A stretch of 64,000 nt of DNA, from contig JBBCBC010000050.1 in assembly GCA_037126765.1 (NCBI GenBank), positions 496,001-560,000 on the forward strand, read 5' to 3'. This stretch comes from Stenogyne calaminthoides. Lineage: Eukaryota > Streptophyta > Magnoliopsida > Lamiales > Lamiaceae. The notes under the pieces are model-generated. The model was not told the origin of the DNA and ran no database searches. It saw only the letters and a program-made list of their open reading frames with translations. The translations under genes and the position numbers were made by a program. Positions 48,533-60,387 of this stretch are shown here, piece after piece. Position 1 is the stretch's first letter. Each line of letters begins with the position of its first letter.

Positions 48533-50072
48533 CTGCATTATACAAAAAAATATGAATGTCATTTGACATAAATTACATAATTAAAACTATTAATTAATTA
48601 ATTAATTAAAACAATTAATTAAAATCGCACCTAAATTTCGACAGAGTTTCGACTGTATTATTTTAAACTCATCCTATTCAACCAACAATCTAACAATTCT
48701 AACAATTATAATATCTAACTAGTCTAATTTCTAACTAGACTAACTAAACTAATTAAACATGCATATACAAGTAATACTATAAAACTAATTTAACATGCAT
48801 ATACAAGTAATACTATAAAACTAATTTAACACATATATACAAGTAATATTATCTAATATTTACAAATAATTTTGACAGAGTTTCGACTGTATTATTTTAA
48901 ACTCATCCTATTCAACCAACAATCTAACAATTCTAACAATTATAATATTTAACTAGTCTAATTTCTAACAATTTTGAGCGGAATTATTAATATATTTCTA
49001 ACAATTCTAAACTCATCCTATTCAACCAACAATCTAACAATTCTAACAATTTTTGAGTGGAACTAGTCTAATTTCTAACAAATTCTAACAATATATATAG
49101 ATATTATTAATATATAATTTTGAAATATATATATATATATATATATTATTATAATTTTGAAATATATATATATATATAACAATTTGAAAACGAACGGTAA
49201 AAAGTAAGAAAATTACCGTCAGATTGAAGAGTGCGACGGTACGATTATCGGTTAATTAGCGGAATGTTCACGACGGCAACAACGAACGACGTACGGCGGC
49301 GGGACGACTCCGAATTTGCGAAAAAAACGCTGAAAGAATGTTGTGGGATTGTTTATATAATCGATGAAGCGACGGGGTTTTTAAAATCGACGGATTGATA
49401 TATTCGGCCAAAGTGCTAACGACGCCTCGGGGGCGTCCCCTCAGACGTCACTTAGTGACGGTTCTAAACCGTCGATAAACCGTAGCTAAGTGACCCGATT
49501 CAACCCGACCCAACCTGATTTGAAAGAACCGTCGCTGACCCGTCGCTACTGGCAACGATTTTGAAAACCATCGCTGAATCGATGACTTTGACCGTCTGAA
49601 ACAAATCCGTCGACAAAACTGTCGCTAAAAACCGTCGTTAAAACCAGTCTTTTTTTGTAGTGTCTAATTATATATTATATTATACGTGAATTTATAACTC
49701 TAACCATCACGTTTCGGAGTAAATAAAGATTATTACAAATAAAACTGGAATTTCACAGTTCTTACAGTCTCACATAAAACTCTCTTTCATAAATTAGGTG
49801 TGTACAACATTAATTAATCACAGCCTTTTCATATTATAACAGTACCGAACAATTAATGTGAGTGTAATGATGATCCACTCATATTCATTGCATGATTATT
49901 AAGATGAGAATTGTTGATTGATTAGTGCCAGAAAAAGCGTCATTATGCATACCAAAAACAGGAAAAATCCTGAGTCGGATAATCAATTGCAATCGCACCA
50001 CCCATAATAACAAACAAATTTAATTTTGCAATCTGCTGCATGCAAAACAGGTGAGTAGGGCCCATTCATTAA

Positions 50073-50495
50073 GGCCCCGTTTGGTTCGTGGGATTGATCG
50101 GGATATGCCATGATTAGAATTTTAATCTCAACTAATCTACCGTTTGGTTTGTGGGACGAGGGTCCATGATATATTTCAAGCCCTCTAGAAAATGTACAAA
50201 ATCCCTCTATGGAGGATATGTCAATCTACGCGTGAAAGGTGGGATAGAGCATATCTCAAATGCAATATTACAAATTATCCTTCTATTGTTTGAATAGATT
50301 CACAAGAATGAAGTGTGGTTGTTTCAATTCAATTTAAGGGTGTTTATGACATTTCAATAGGTATCACATCTAATCCTTCAATCTAATCTTACAATCCAAA
50401 CACATATCTTGTTTCAACAAATCCAGTCAAATCAATCCAATCTTACTCAATCATATCACACCTAATCAATTCAGTCCCGTGAACCAAACACCCCC
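50073..50495. mobile_element. Tourist-like (PIF/Harbinger) MITE, copy 2
   Basis: Same element as at 2,354-2,777, with TAA on both sides and the GGCCCCGTTTGG / CCAAACACCCCC ends. Confidence 0.72.
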
Positions 50496-51614
50496 TAAGG
50501 TGAGATAAACCTTGTTTATTTATTTGAATTTTATCTTGTAAGATGAAATTGTATGAGATGAGCATGAAATAAGTTTAAACATGAGGATGAAAGACACTTT
50601 CATGAGACAGCTACATAATTTGTGTGTGATGCTTTAATACTTTACAAGAGATGAGTGTAAATTTGTCTTAATTTACATTTCATCTCATATATGAGATAAT
50701 CTCATACGATTTTTTATCAAAATTGAATTTAAATTTTATCACATGATTGAATTTACATTCCCCTAAAAAAAATAGGCTGCTTGATAAATTTTAATTTATT
50801 TACAGGTAAGATTCTTTTTTCTTCAAGAACACTGGTTTAGAAGATTTATCATAATAACTTCTCATTTTCTTTCTCTTTCCAAAACTAATTTTTGCCTACC
50901 ATATAATTAATTCAATAACAAAATTAGAAATTATGATAGATTTTCTTAAATTTGAGAAAAAAGGCAAATTTTAGAATTTTTTTGCAGATATAAGAAAACA
51001 TCAAATAATTTTAAACGAAAATACTATGTGAAAACATCAAATAATTTTAAAAGGAGAGAGTGTCTTCTCCTTTTGAAAAAGGGACCACCAAATTTAGGAA
51101 TGAAAATATAACTCGTTTTATGATATATCTTGATTATTGGCAAGGCTCATCATTTTGTTGGATTGTTGTCAGGCCCGGACGACCCGACCCGAAAATGGGG
51201 TCGAGGCTGGTGCTGGTTTGGGTAATACATTTGCCATTCATGCCATAAATGATAATGAATTTGAGTAGGAATAAGTTTGTCTTTAGGCAAAAATCAAGAG
51301 AAAAAAAAAAGGAAGAAAACTACAATAAATATAAGTTTCCTTCTACACAATTACACACACATTAGATTCTCCATTTCTAATTAGTGGGTGTTCCTATTTA
51401 AATTATTGTCGCAAAATTAGTAAGAGTCCGATATAGCTACAAAATTTGATGCTTGACCCATGTTTCATAAAGAGCAGAAACTAATTATATATTTTTTTTA
51501 ATATGGAGCTCCTCATTTACATATTGTAAGGGGCGAAATTAACACAAATTAATAGTAATAGTGTTCAATTGATAAGAAAACCCAACAATTAGCTTCATGT
51601 CACTATATATATTT

Positions 51615-51825
51615 TTTTTATCGGGCAAATGGTGATTCAAACTCATGACCTCACGGGAGAGGATTCGGTGACTCAAACTCATGACCTCATTGGTCACACA
51701 CACCCGCATGGGTGTGTGCGTGTGTGATCCAATGGTGTGTATGTGTACAGGAGGGTATTGTACAGCATCAGATATGAATCCTGACCTCACGACATAGATA
51801 GTGGTACTCTAGCCACTTAAGGTCT
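51615..51825 (-). mobile_element. tRNA-derived SINE, copy 2
   Basis: Flanked by the 18-bp repeat ATGTCACTATATATATTT (51,597-51,614 and 51,826-51,843). Minus-strand A-box-like TTAAGTGGCTAGAG and B-box-like GAGGTCAGGATTC are clear here. The GT/CA-rich middle includes GCATGGGTGTGTG. The A-rich end abuts the left duplication. Confidence 0.78.
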
Positions 51826-52359
51826 ATGTCACTATATATATTTACACATTTAGAATTAAGGGTCCCTTTGGTTAGGTAAGGAGGGTGGGTAATATGAATG
51901 AGTGAGGGTAATTAATGAGGAGTATTATTTTCACTCTAAACTCGCTTCTCATAAAATATTGGATTTGAAATATTATTGTGCAATTGACTCATAATTATCA
52001 CTTTATGATGAAATAATTAATGTGTTTTAATAAAATAAGTAAATAACTAATATACCATCTAACTACAATACTCTCTGTTTTTTAATTATTTCATGGTTTT
52101 GGGCTAGCATCCTTGTTTTAGTTATTTTATATATTTAGATATATTTCACACTCTCTTAACCCTAATTTCAATGGCAAGATCTCATATTCAACTGGTGCAC
52201 GGATCTTACCCAAACCTACCCAACTTATTAAATTCGGGTCATCTATATAGTTCTCATTTCGTCAAATTTTTTTCGTACACCTGTGCTCACTGCACCTTTC
52301 TTCTTCTTCTTCCTCCTTTTAAACACTGGGCCGCATCGCCGCCGGGGCCAACACGTCCG

Positions 52360-53110
52360 ACGACAACATCTGCCTCCACCTCGACGACATCAATTTGAGA
52401 GAGATGTCTCCAGATTCGCGACGACGGCGTTCGTGGATGTGGAATCGGAGGACTGGTTTATCTCAAGGATTTCGACATCAAGTAGTTGCACGTTTTTGTT
52501 TGAAGTAGTTGCACGATCTCAAATTATCCATGAGTTCTGTCGAAAAAGAGGAAAGGGGAAAGCCACAATTTTTTTCCGCAAATGGAGGAGTGGTCGCTTC
52601 AATGAGGTCGCCGCCTTCACCCTTCTGCCAACGGCGGACCTGTTACCAGGTGAGAGGTGCGCACCGAACCCAAATAAAGCCGACAGTCACCGAAGGCTGC
52701 TGGCTAGGACCTGACCGTGAATCTTGCAGCGACGAAGGCGCGGTCGCTTCGCCGCCTTCGTTGCCACAGAATGCCCGCGGTAAGAGCGTAGTCACACCAC
52801 CGTTTTCGTTGTTCGCTTGCATGTTCCGTCTCTCTCGCACGTTTCAGTGATAGTAAGTTGCACGATTCTACTATAGGTAGTTGCACGTTTTTGTTATAAT
52901 AAGTTGCACGTTTTTGAAAAAAAAATAAGAAGACTTGGTCACACCACTGTTTTCGATGTTTGCTTGGGTGTTCACACTGTGTTTTCAATCCCTTCTCTCT
53001 TGCACGTTTCAGTGATAGTAAGTTGCACAATTCTGCTATAGGTAGTTGCACTTTTTTGTTATAATAAGTTGCACGTTTTTGTTAAAAAAAATTGGGAATT
53101 TATCCCCGTT
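52360..53110. repeat. Unclassified repeat with AGTTGCAC units, copy 2
   Basis: AGTTGCAC appears about eight times between 52,484 and 53,072, in two similar blocks about 160 bases apart (52,850-52,920 and 53,013-53,078). Upstream is a GC-richer patch with short open frames of no recognisable product. Family unknown. Confidence 0.5.
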
Positions 53111-53339
53111 TCTCTTGCTGTTTTTTTCGCCTCACCGAACATGTACTTAAACCACTAGGCCGCGTGCTGCTTTGTAATCTTTTTTCCACAATTTTGTCTA
53201 AAATGAGTATCTCGACCCATTTTTCTAAATGGGTCACCCATTTAGATGAGTGCACGGTGCACTGGGGTGCACAAGAGACCCACTCAATTTCAATACAAAA
53301 AATCTCTTATAATTTTGGCAAAAAATTATGGGGTCCTCA

Positions 53340-53492
53340 CTCTAAGGTGCAAAGTGGACACACATATTACTCTAAGGTACAATGTGCAAAAACTGTTTTG
53401 CACTTTAGTTCAAACTAGATACTAAAGTGCAACGTATTTTTTGCACATTGCACCTTAGAGTAATATGTGTGTCCATTTTGTACCTTAGAGTT
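53340..53492. mobile_element. Near-perfect foldback element (about 150 bp)
   Basis: The left arm starts ACTCTAAGGTGCAAAGTGG and the right arm ends CCATTTTGTACCTTAGAGT. The arms pair over more than 50 bases, and an inner TGCACTTTAGT/ACTAAAGTGCA pair continues to a short loop, so the whole unit is one hairpin. In copy 1 (5,638-5,790) the left arm is recognisable but the right arm is replaced by scrambled sequence. Non-coding. Confidence 0.82.
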
Positions 53493-53967
53493 ATTTCCCC
53501 AAAATTTATATGAATTCGAGTTGATTGTGCTCTATTTGTTCAAATATTATTATTAGTTATACACACAATATATATTATGTTTATGTAATATAATTGTTTA
53601 AAATATATTTTAAATAGTGACTGTAAATAAATATAATGATGATTAAGTTGCACTCCGTCTTATGTATGAGACCGTCTCATATGAATTTTTATTTAATTTT
53701 AAACTTATTTTCATTTATTAAGATAAAAAATAATCAATGAACGATAATTTTGTCATTATTCATTCATCATTAATTTCACGAACAAATTCTTAAACAACAA
53801 ATAGTAGAAAACGAAGGGAGTATGTTTTGATGGTATAACTAAGATAAAGACTCATATGCAGCACCAGTTACACCGTTCAATTTAAGTGTGCCAAAATCAC
53901 CACAAGAGAGGGAACACCACCCCACCACAAAGGGAATCACCATAAGAGGGAATAAAATTTTCCTCTC

Positions 53968-54033
53968 TGTGTCTCGAATCCGAGACTTCGAGTCTCAGGT
54001 GGTGAAGCTCTAACCACTTGAGTTATCCACGCT
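53968..54033 (-). mobile_element. tRNA-like head of a SINE
   Basis: On the minus strand, GGATAACTCAAGTGGTTAGAG resembles an A-box region and GTCTCGGATTCGAGAC a B box, spaced as in a tRNA. The following 100 bases toward 53,870 probably form the SINE body. I could not see a target duplication. Confidence 0.5.
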
Positions 54034-54597
54034 TTAACAAAAAAAAAATGCATTTTTAAATAATACGTTTTTACTAAAGAAATACTAATATAAACTAAAA
54101 ATAGACATCAATTGCATTGTGCAGTTCAAGTGAATTTTAAAATCATATTAGTTGTTCCCCTAAACAAAAACTAAAAGAGTATGTCTAGTGTGAAAATTTT
54201 CATGTATGAAAATATATAAAATTATCTTAAATCAATAATCTACACCCTAAACACTAAATAATAAACCCTCCTTACGACATATTCCATGAACCACTTTTAC
54301 TAGAAAGTGAACCATGAACCACTCAATTTTGTCTTACCTTCACCAATTACAAAATTTAATTGTAAATTAAAGTTTTTTCATATATGAAAATTTTCATACT
54401 AGACTTTGTCAAACTAAAATAGTCTCAAAATGCACATTAGTTGCCCAATAAATAACCGATTCATGCAAATAAAAATTTGTCCACTTATTTAAATGAAATT
54501 AGCAAGGAAAAAGTATGGGCGAGATCGAGCCAAGGCAATTTGTTTTTTTTAGTAACCAATTTTTCAAAATTGGACCCCATAAAGTCCAACCTTTTTC

Positions 54598-54604
54598 TAT
54601 ATAT
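54598..54604 (+). promoter_or_regulatory. TATA box of the intact OFP gene
   Basis: TATATAT 64 bases before the ATG at 54,662, in a stretch conserved between both copies. Confidence 0.6.
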
Positions 54605-54661
54605 CCCCCATCATCACCATTAACCAACAACACTACAATCTTGTTATCTCCAAATCCAAAA

Positions 54662-55672
54662 ATGGGGAATTACAAGTTCAGATTTTCTGATATGATTCCC
54701 AACGCCTGGTTCTACAAGCTCAAAGACATGAACACCAAAAACACCAAGAACCACCATCACCCCAAATCCCTAAACAAAAAACATTCCCAATCATCATCTT
54801 CAACATCTTCATCAGCCGTAGCAGCAGCAGTTTCAGAGAAAACCCACTTGTCAGAACAGAGAAAATCGTATCATTTCACAAGGGACCTCTCTTTTCAACC
54901 AATCCACAAAACAGAGCATTCCCCTGTTAAACCCCCTCGTAAATCCTCCACAAGAAGAAACAGAAACCGCCGCCGCCCTCCGCCGCCGAGAATCATCTCC
55001 GCCGGCTGCACCTGCCACGCCACCGTCGAATCCGTATTGGTCAAACCCGACCCAGATAATTCCTCCTCCCCTTATTCCTCCGACCTCGACTCTGTTTTAA
55101 CAGAGTACGGATCTTGCTCGGACTTATCCAAATTCAGGTCATATAACGACTTCGTATTCGATATAATTCATGAAAACAATAAATTTGATAACAATCTTCC
55201 CCCAATCATCACTACCAAAAATGAAGCAACCAAAATAGAGAGAACTTCTACAGAAATTTCGGAGAGGAACAAATACGGGTCCCTCTCGGTAAAAGTAGTG
55301 AAGGAGAATTTTGTAAATTCGGCATCTCCGGCGCGTCGGTTTTCGTCGCCGGGGGTTCGGCTGCGGCCGAATTCGCTGAGAATAGGGAACCGGCGGGTAC
55401 AGGGGCCGCGGCGGAGCTTGTCGTCGAATTCGAGCTCCGGCGGCGGCGGCGTTTCGGAGAGCGTGGCGGTGGTGAAATCGTCGAAGGATCCGTGGAGGGA
55501 TTTCAAGGAATCGATGGTGGAGATGATCGTGGAGAATAATATCAGGGCGTCGAAGGATTTGGAGGAACTTTTGGCGTGCTATCTGTCGTTGAATTCCGAC
55601 GAGTATCATGATCTTATAGTTAATGTGTTTAAGCAAATTTGGTTTGATTTTATTCATCTTCGGCTTAAGTGA
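54662..55672 (+). CDS. OFP: OVATE family protein (OFP1/2-like), intact copy 2
   Basis: Single-exon gene, 336 codons. It starts with MGNYKFRFSDMIPNAWFYKL, the conserved N-terminus of OFP1/OFP2-type proteins, so the in-frame upstream ATG at 54,515 was rejected. A Ser/Ala-rich stretch and a basic segment (KSSTRRNRNRRRPPP, possible nuclear signal) follow. The variable middle leads to the OVATE domain (DUF623) at residues about 275-336: KDPWRDFKESMVEMIVENNI, LEELLACYLSLNSDEYHDLI and FIHLRLK at the end. OFPs act in the nucleus as repressors with TALE homeodomain proteins, and at the cytoskeleton with TRM proteins, affecting organ shape and secondary walls. That is family knowledge. The neighbouring genes say nothing more about its role. 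A second, frameshifted copy is at 6,927-7,920. Confidence 0.93.
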   Translation: MGNYKFRFSDMIPNAWFYKLKDMNTKNTKNHHHPKSLNKKHSQSSSSTSSSAVAAAVSEKTHLSEQRKSYHFTRDLSFQPIHKTEHSPVKPPRKSSTRRNRNRRRPPPPRIISAGCTCHATVESVLVKPDPDNSSSPYSSDLDSVLTEYGSCSDLSKFRSYNDFVFDIIHENNKFDNNLPPIITTKNEATKIERTSTEISERNKYGSLSVKVVKENFVNSASPARRFSSPGVRLRPNSLRIGNRRVQGPRRSLSSNSSSGGGGVSESVAVVKSSKDPWRDFKESMVEMIVENNIRASKDLEELLACYLSLNSDEYHDLIVNVFKQIWFDFIHLRLK

Positions 55673-56017
55673 TTTTATTATTTAGATTAGATTAGATTTC
55701 TTCTGTAAATTGTAAATCTTTCTTTTATCAATATAATTATATAAGTTGATTTAGGAATATAATCTAGTGAACTGCTGCTATTGTAAATCTGATCATGAAT
55801 GGCGATCTAATATGTATTGTTCATAGAATTATGAAAACAATATTCTTTTCTCAAATTAATTGATGTTACTATTGATAAATGATGAATGGAGTGAGGAGAA
55901 TCTTCTATTTTCCAGGTTTCAATAATGTCAAATTGCTTTAATTATTGATTGGAAAATTTGATGCGGTTGGTGTAAAAGCTCTCTTAACTAGATTGAGATA
56001 GTACTCTCTTGTAAACT

Positions 56018-56790
56018 CTGGATCGGATGAAAGAAGACACTTGGAGCTGGAACGGGTCACTAAATGGCATTTTTTTTTTTTAACAGGGCTTACAAAATGA
56101 TGATGAAAACTGCTCTTTCGGAAGCAGATCGCACAAGAAGAAAGGTATTCAAGATCTTATGGGGCAGCTCAACACCAAGACGAGCTCAAGCAATAGTATG
56201 AAAGATTCTCAAGCAAAGGCTACCAACAAGAGACAATTTGAAGAAAATGAAGATCATCGACAAAAATGGAGATATTTCATGTCCGTTATGTGGGGAAGTA
56301 GATGAAACAACATCTCATCTATTTTTCACATGTAAAGTCTCATCGCGAATTTGGAGCAACATCTACAAGTGGACTCAAGTGAACATGGTCCCTCATGAAG
56401 ACACGTTTATCAACTTTCTTCAACATGGTGCTATGCTCGGTTCTCTTCGAAAAGGTAACATTGCTTCTTCAATTTGGATAGGTGTAGTTTGGACCATTTG
56501 AGAAAAAAGAAATGAGTGGGTGTTCGAAAATAAAGAGTTGGATGCATCTAGAATCTCAAATGAAATCATTGCAAGAACTTGGTCATGGATCACGGCAAAA
56601 AAGGTACACGCGAGGGGGATTTCTTTTATGAATTGGCGAACGAATCCTAATTGTAGTTCGGTGTGATTTTTACATTTGTATAATCTGTGGCTTTTGTTCA
56701 TAGGTCTGTTTTTCTTCATTTGTAAGGGAGAGTGTACCCCTTGTACCCCACTTTTTACGTAATGAAGTGTTTTTTGCTGATAAAAAAAAA
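56018..56790 (+). mobile_element. 5'-truncated LINE (L1-type) tail, copy 2
   Basis: Flanked by AGTACTCTCTTGTAAACT (56,000-56,017 and 56,791-56,808), with an A-tail at the right. The frame from 56,238 encodes the zinc-binding end of a plant LINE reverse transcriptase: ISCPLCGEVDETTSHLFFTC, IWSNIYKWTQVNMV, GNIASSIWIGVVWTI, then a stop where relatives continue. A poly-T-like patch at 56,072-56,082 breaks the upstream frame. Confidence 0.88.
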
Positions 56791-56808
56791 AGTACTCTCT
56801 TGTAAACT

Positions 56809-59800
56809 TATTAATGTCTGCAGCGTAATTTGTTTATCTTTTTGGAGATTTTTTTTTCTTTCCAAAATAATTGTCAGTCTGAACAAATTCAAAGGAGAAT
56901 TACGTGCTTCCTATATCCCATGATAAATTTACTGTTATTTTCACAAAGAGTTAAAAATAAAAATTAAGTATTATAGTTAGAGCGTTAATTTTTTTTCTTT
57001 TATTTTTTCATTTTACTGGTATAATAATACCTAGACATTGATATGAGAAAAAAAAAACATTAAAATAGGGGTAAAGATAGAAAAAAAATTAATAATACAT
57101 TAAATATAGTAATTGGTCCATAGCTTCATTCAATTTTGTTCTTGTATTTATGTTTTGAGATAATATGCATTAATATCATTAAATGAATATATTAATGACA
57201 TTTTTTTTAAGATAAAAATAAAATATATTAATACGATTACGAGGCGTACTCAAATCCCAAAGTGTACAAGTTCAAGTAAAACCACACTCAGCCAAACTTA
57301 CAACTTATCGGGGATGCAATCCAATGGCTTGTAGTCCCAAACATGAAAAGGAACTAGAAAAGGAACATGAAAAGAAATATATTAATGACATACTTAAGTG
57401 AACTCAAAAGATAAATATGTCATAAAACACGTATATTTATTATTATTTGATGAAAATTTTAATTTGCGTGAAAAATTCTTAAACGATAACCAATTTGAGC
57501 TAGAGGGAATAAAAAAACTAAAATGTTAGTGGATAAATAAGTGAGTAAAATGAGTCGGAAGATATCTTTTCACACATCTTCCTAAAAATTGATAAAAAGT
57601 TTATTGCAAAAAATCAAGAGGAACATGTAAAGTTTCTAATAAAGTAGTATGAAATGTAGCACTTTAGTTTCCAATGGGGGTATAAAGGGGGTGATTAATG
57701 TAGAAAACACTTTAAAGTAAAAAGCAGTATTTGATACAGAAAGTGTTCTTGGTTAAAAACCAGAAGCAAGAGTTTTTGTCAAACAAGCACGTAATCCACA
57801 CCCATTGCACCGTGAAAATGAATATTGGAGTGGAACAATATAGACTGAAATGAAATAAAGTTTTAGCTAAAACGTGTAAATTAATATAACTTAAACATAT
57901 ATTAAATTTGACTGAAAACGTGAAATTTATATTGATTGAAATTTGACACTAGATAACTCTAACTAAAATGTGGCAAGTGTAAATACATAAGATTTGTGCA
58001 TCAGGTGCATATTAGATTTACAGACACTTTTTTATTGCAAAATAGAAATAATACTAGTTAGAGTTTGAAAATTCATAAAACCATCAAAATGTTTCTTTTA
58101 TGTTAATTCAAAATATAAGAAATTATCAATTTAAAGTTTAAAAGATAAAAACTATCAATTTATGTCTTGAAGATATTAAGATCATGTTTGACATGTTATA
58201 GTTAATATTCTTATTTATTAATTTATATAAATTGTTATTTTTTCATTCCTATATTTTTTTCCTTAGTTTTTCCATTCCCTTGAAATTAATATATTGTTTA
58301 TTTTAATGGAATTATGATTTATAAAAATATTATTACAAAATAAAAATACTGTAATTTAGAATAATAAATGAATGATGCACATACAATATTATAATATAAA
58401 AATTATTTAAAATCTCGCGTAATACACGGGTTAAGTGTTAGTTTGCATATATAGGATTCTCATGAACCTTTCATGCATGTCATGTCATCCATAAATCTTT
58501 TCTCACAATCTTTTAATTAATTCGATTCCAACTTCAAACACCTTATATAAACTCGATGTAAAATCGTTACACTTTGAGAGGAGAAGGCTATATGTTTGTT
58601 ATAACTTATAAGTTTTATTTATTTACTTTTAATCTAATTTGAGATTTTAAAAAATCTCAAACCATTTTTTTAAACTTCAAAATATCTCATTAATTCATTC
58701 TACGAGATTCAGATTTTCTTTAAAATGAAACATCGAAGTTAAGTTTAATAAATGTTGGGGGTTCCGATTTCAAAGCTTCAAATTGTGTCGTGCGTCTCTG
58801 CACTTGCTTAGTGGGGGACGTTGGGTGAATAGTTGGTAAATATTTGTTAGTATTGCTTATTATTAGGTGTATTTTTGGTTTATTGTAAAAAAAAAAAAAA
58901 AAATTAAGGGTAAAATTATTTAAAATATCACATCATATACAAAAATACCAGAATCTTGGAGCATTTCATTGTTTGGTGTGTTTCTTAAAGTTGTTGGAAA
59001 TAAAAGGAATGTTTGAAATTGATTGTATATTTGTATTTTCCAATTATTGAAGTAATTTAAAAATTATTTTTTATATGAAAACTAAAAGTACGTAGCACGT
59101 GAAAGACAATGTGTTTAACCAAAACTGTAAAAGTTCAAAGCATTTACTAGAAATATTATTTTTAAGCAAACATAGTAGTGTCGAATACCCACTTGATTCA
59201 AATTTCATTGAAATTGTTTGTTTTAGAAATTCACTGAAAAATTAATTGCAGGTTCATTTCTCCATCAAACAATAGGATTGTAATGCTCATAAAGCACTTT
59301 TAAATTGCTCAGATAAAAAAAAATAGTAACCTAATCACTTAAAAGAATTTTTAAAAAATCACAATAAGTGTTTGCAAAACATCAATTTCGACTTCAATAA
59401 GTTAAAAGTAGAAACAATAGTAGCAATAAACTTTCTCAAACGCTCAGAAATCTATGAGAAATTTGCCTTTTCTTTCTTTTTTCAGTGACATAATGATTAG
59501 TGGCCATTATAAAAGTAAGTAAAAGTACCAAATAAATCATACAAACAGTGTTTAAAAACTTTAAATATAATTTAACCAAAAAATAAATATTAACTGCAAG
59601 GTGTATATAAATGTGTCAGTCGGATTTTTGGAACTGATGTGGTTTGAGTTTAAACCCAGAGAATCTCGCCCGGACTCGTGGTGCGTCTGACTCTGGAATT
59701 TTGGTCATGTCATTCTTTTTATTATTTATTTTAAGGCCAAAATAATATGTTCATGAAAAAATTTAACTTTTTCTTTTTGCAGGGCAAAGTGAAAAAATAA

Positions 59801-60387
59801 ATAAAAACATTATATTGCATAAAACGGGACAATTTATAAAGAACACAAGTAGTAAGTATTACTTTAAAAAGAGTTATATTATGAGGTTGAATGAGATTCA
59901 GATAAATAGAATATTAATTATGTCAATTAGGAAATTAAAAAAAAATTATGTCAATTAGGATGGACCCGTATATTACTCTCTCCGTTCATTAAATTTATCG
60001 GTTTTTGTCTTATTGTCTATTTTTTTTGGAAATAAATTTTATTTTTATCCTTTAATCATCACTTAATTAATTCAATTCACATTGTACTTTACTCACAAAA
60101 AATCACATTATTTATAAATGAATCACACAATACCCATTAATACCCTTATTTTATCTACAATGGGGATGTTTTAAAAAAATATATAAGGAATTATAATCAT
60201 TAAAAATTATGTTCGGAAATAATTTGGAGTGCTTTGTTTCTCTTTTATTAGATTAAATAAATTGTCGAAAGCTAAAAGTTGAAAAGATGGTGTTTTTAGT
60301 AGCTTACTATTAACTTTTTTTTTTGCAAACACTATGAATTACCCTTTGAATTATTTTACAAACATATCAACTTCTACCATTAATTAA
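56809..60387. other. AT-rich intergenic DNA, no gene recognised (copy 2)
   Basis: Counterpart of 9,062-12,600, with 29 extra bases near 57,536. Short open frames only. A Stowaway-like end (CTCTCTCCGTTCATTAAA) occurs near 59,977, without a clear partner. Confidence 0.7.

Larger units (their letters stand above)
28112..49662 (-). mobile_element. CACTA (En/Spm) transposon interrupted by two nested copia elements
   Basis: The left end reads CACTACAAAAAAAATGATG and the right end TTTTTTTGTAGTG, its inverted partner. TCT flanks both sides (28,109-28,111 and 49,663-49,665), the 3-bp duplication typical of CACTA insertions. Subterminal regions at both ends carry repeated CGTCGCTAA / TTAGCGACGG motifs. 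Without Copia-B and Copia-C the element is about 3.0 kb (28,112-28,598, 37,973-38,500, 47,669-49,662). Its gene runs on the minus strand with plausible introns and resembles the Ptta/En/Spm (Transposase_24-like) product. I see no TNP2-type transposase, so the element is probably non-autonomous. Confidence 0.88.

Noticed and set aside
54515..54661. Upstream ATG extending the OFP protein by 49 residues
   Set aside because: The extension crosses the TATA box and is not like any OFP N-terminus; MGNYKFRF at 54,662 is the family start.
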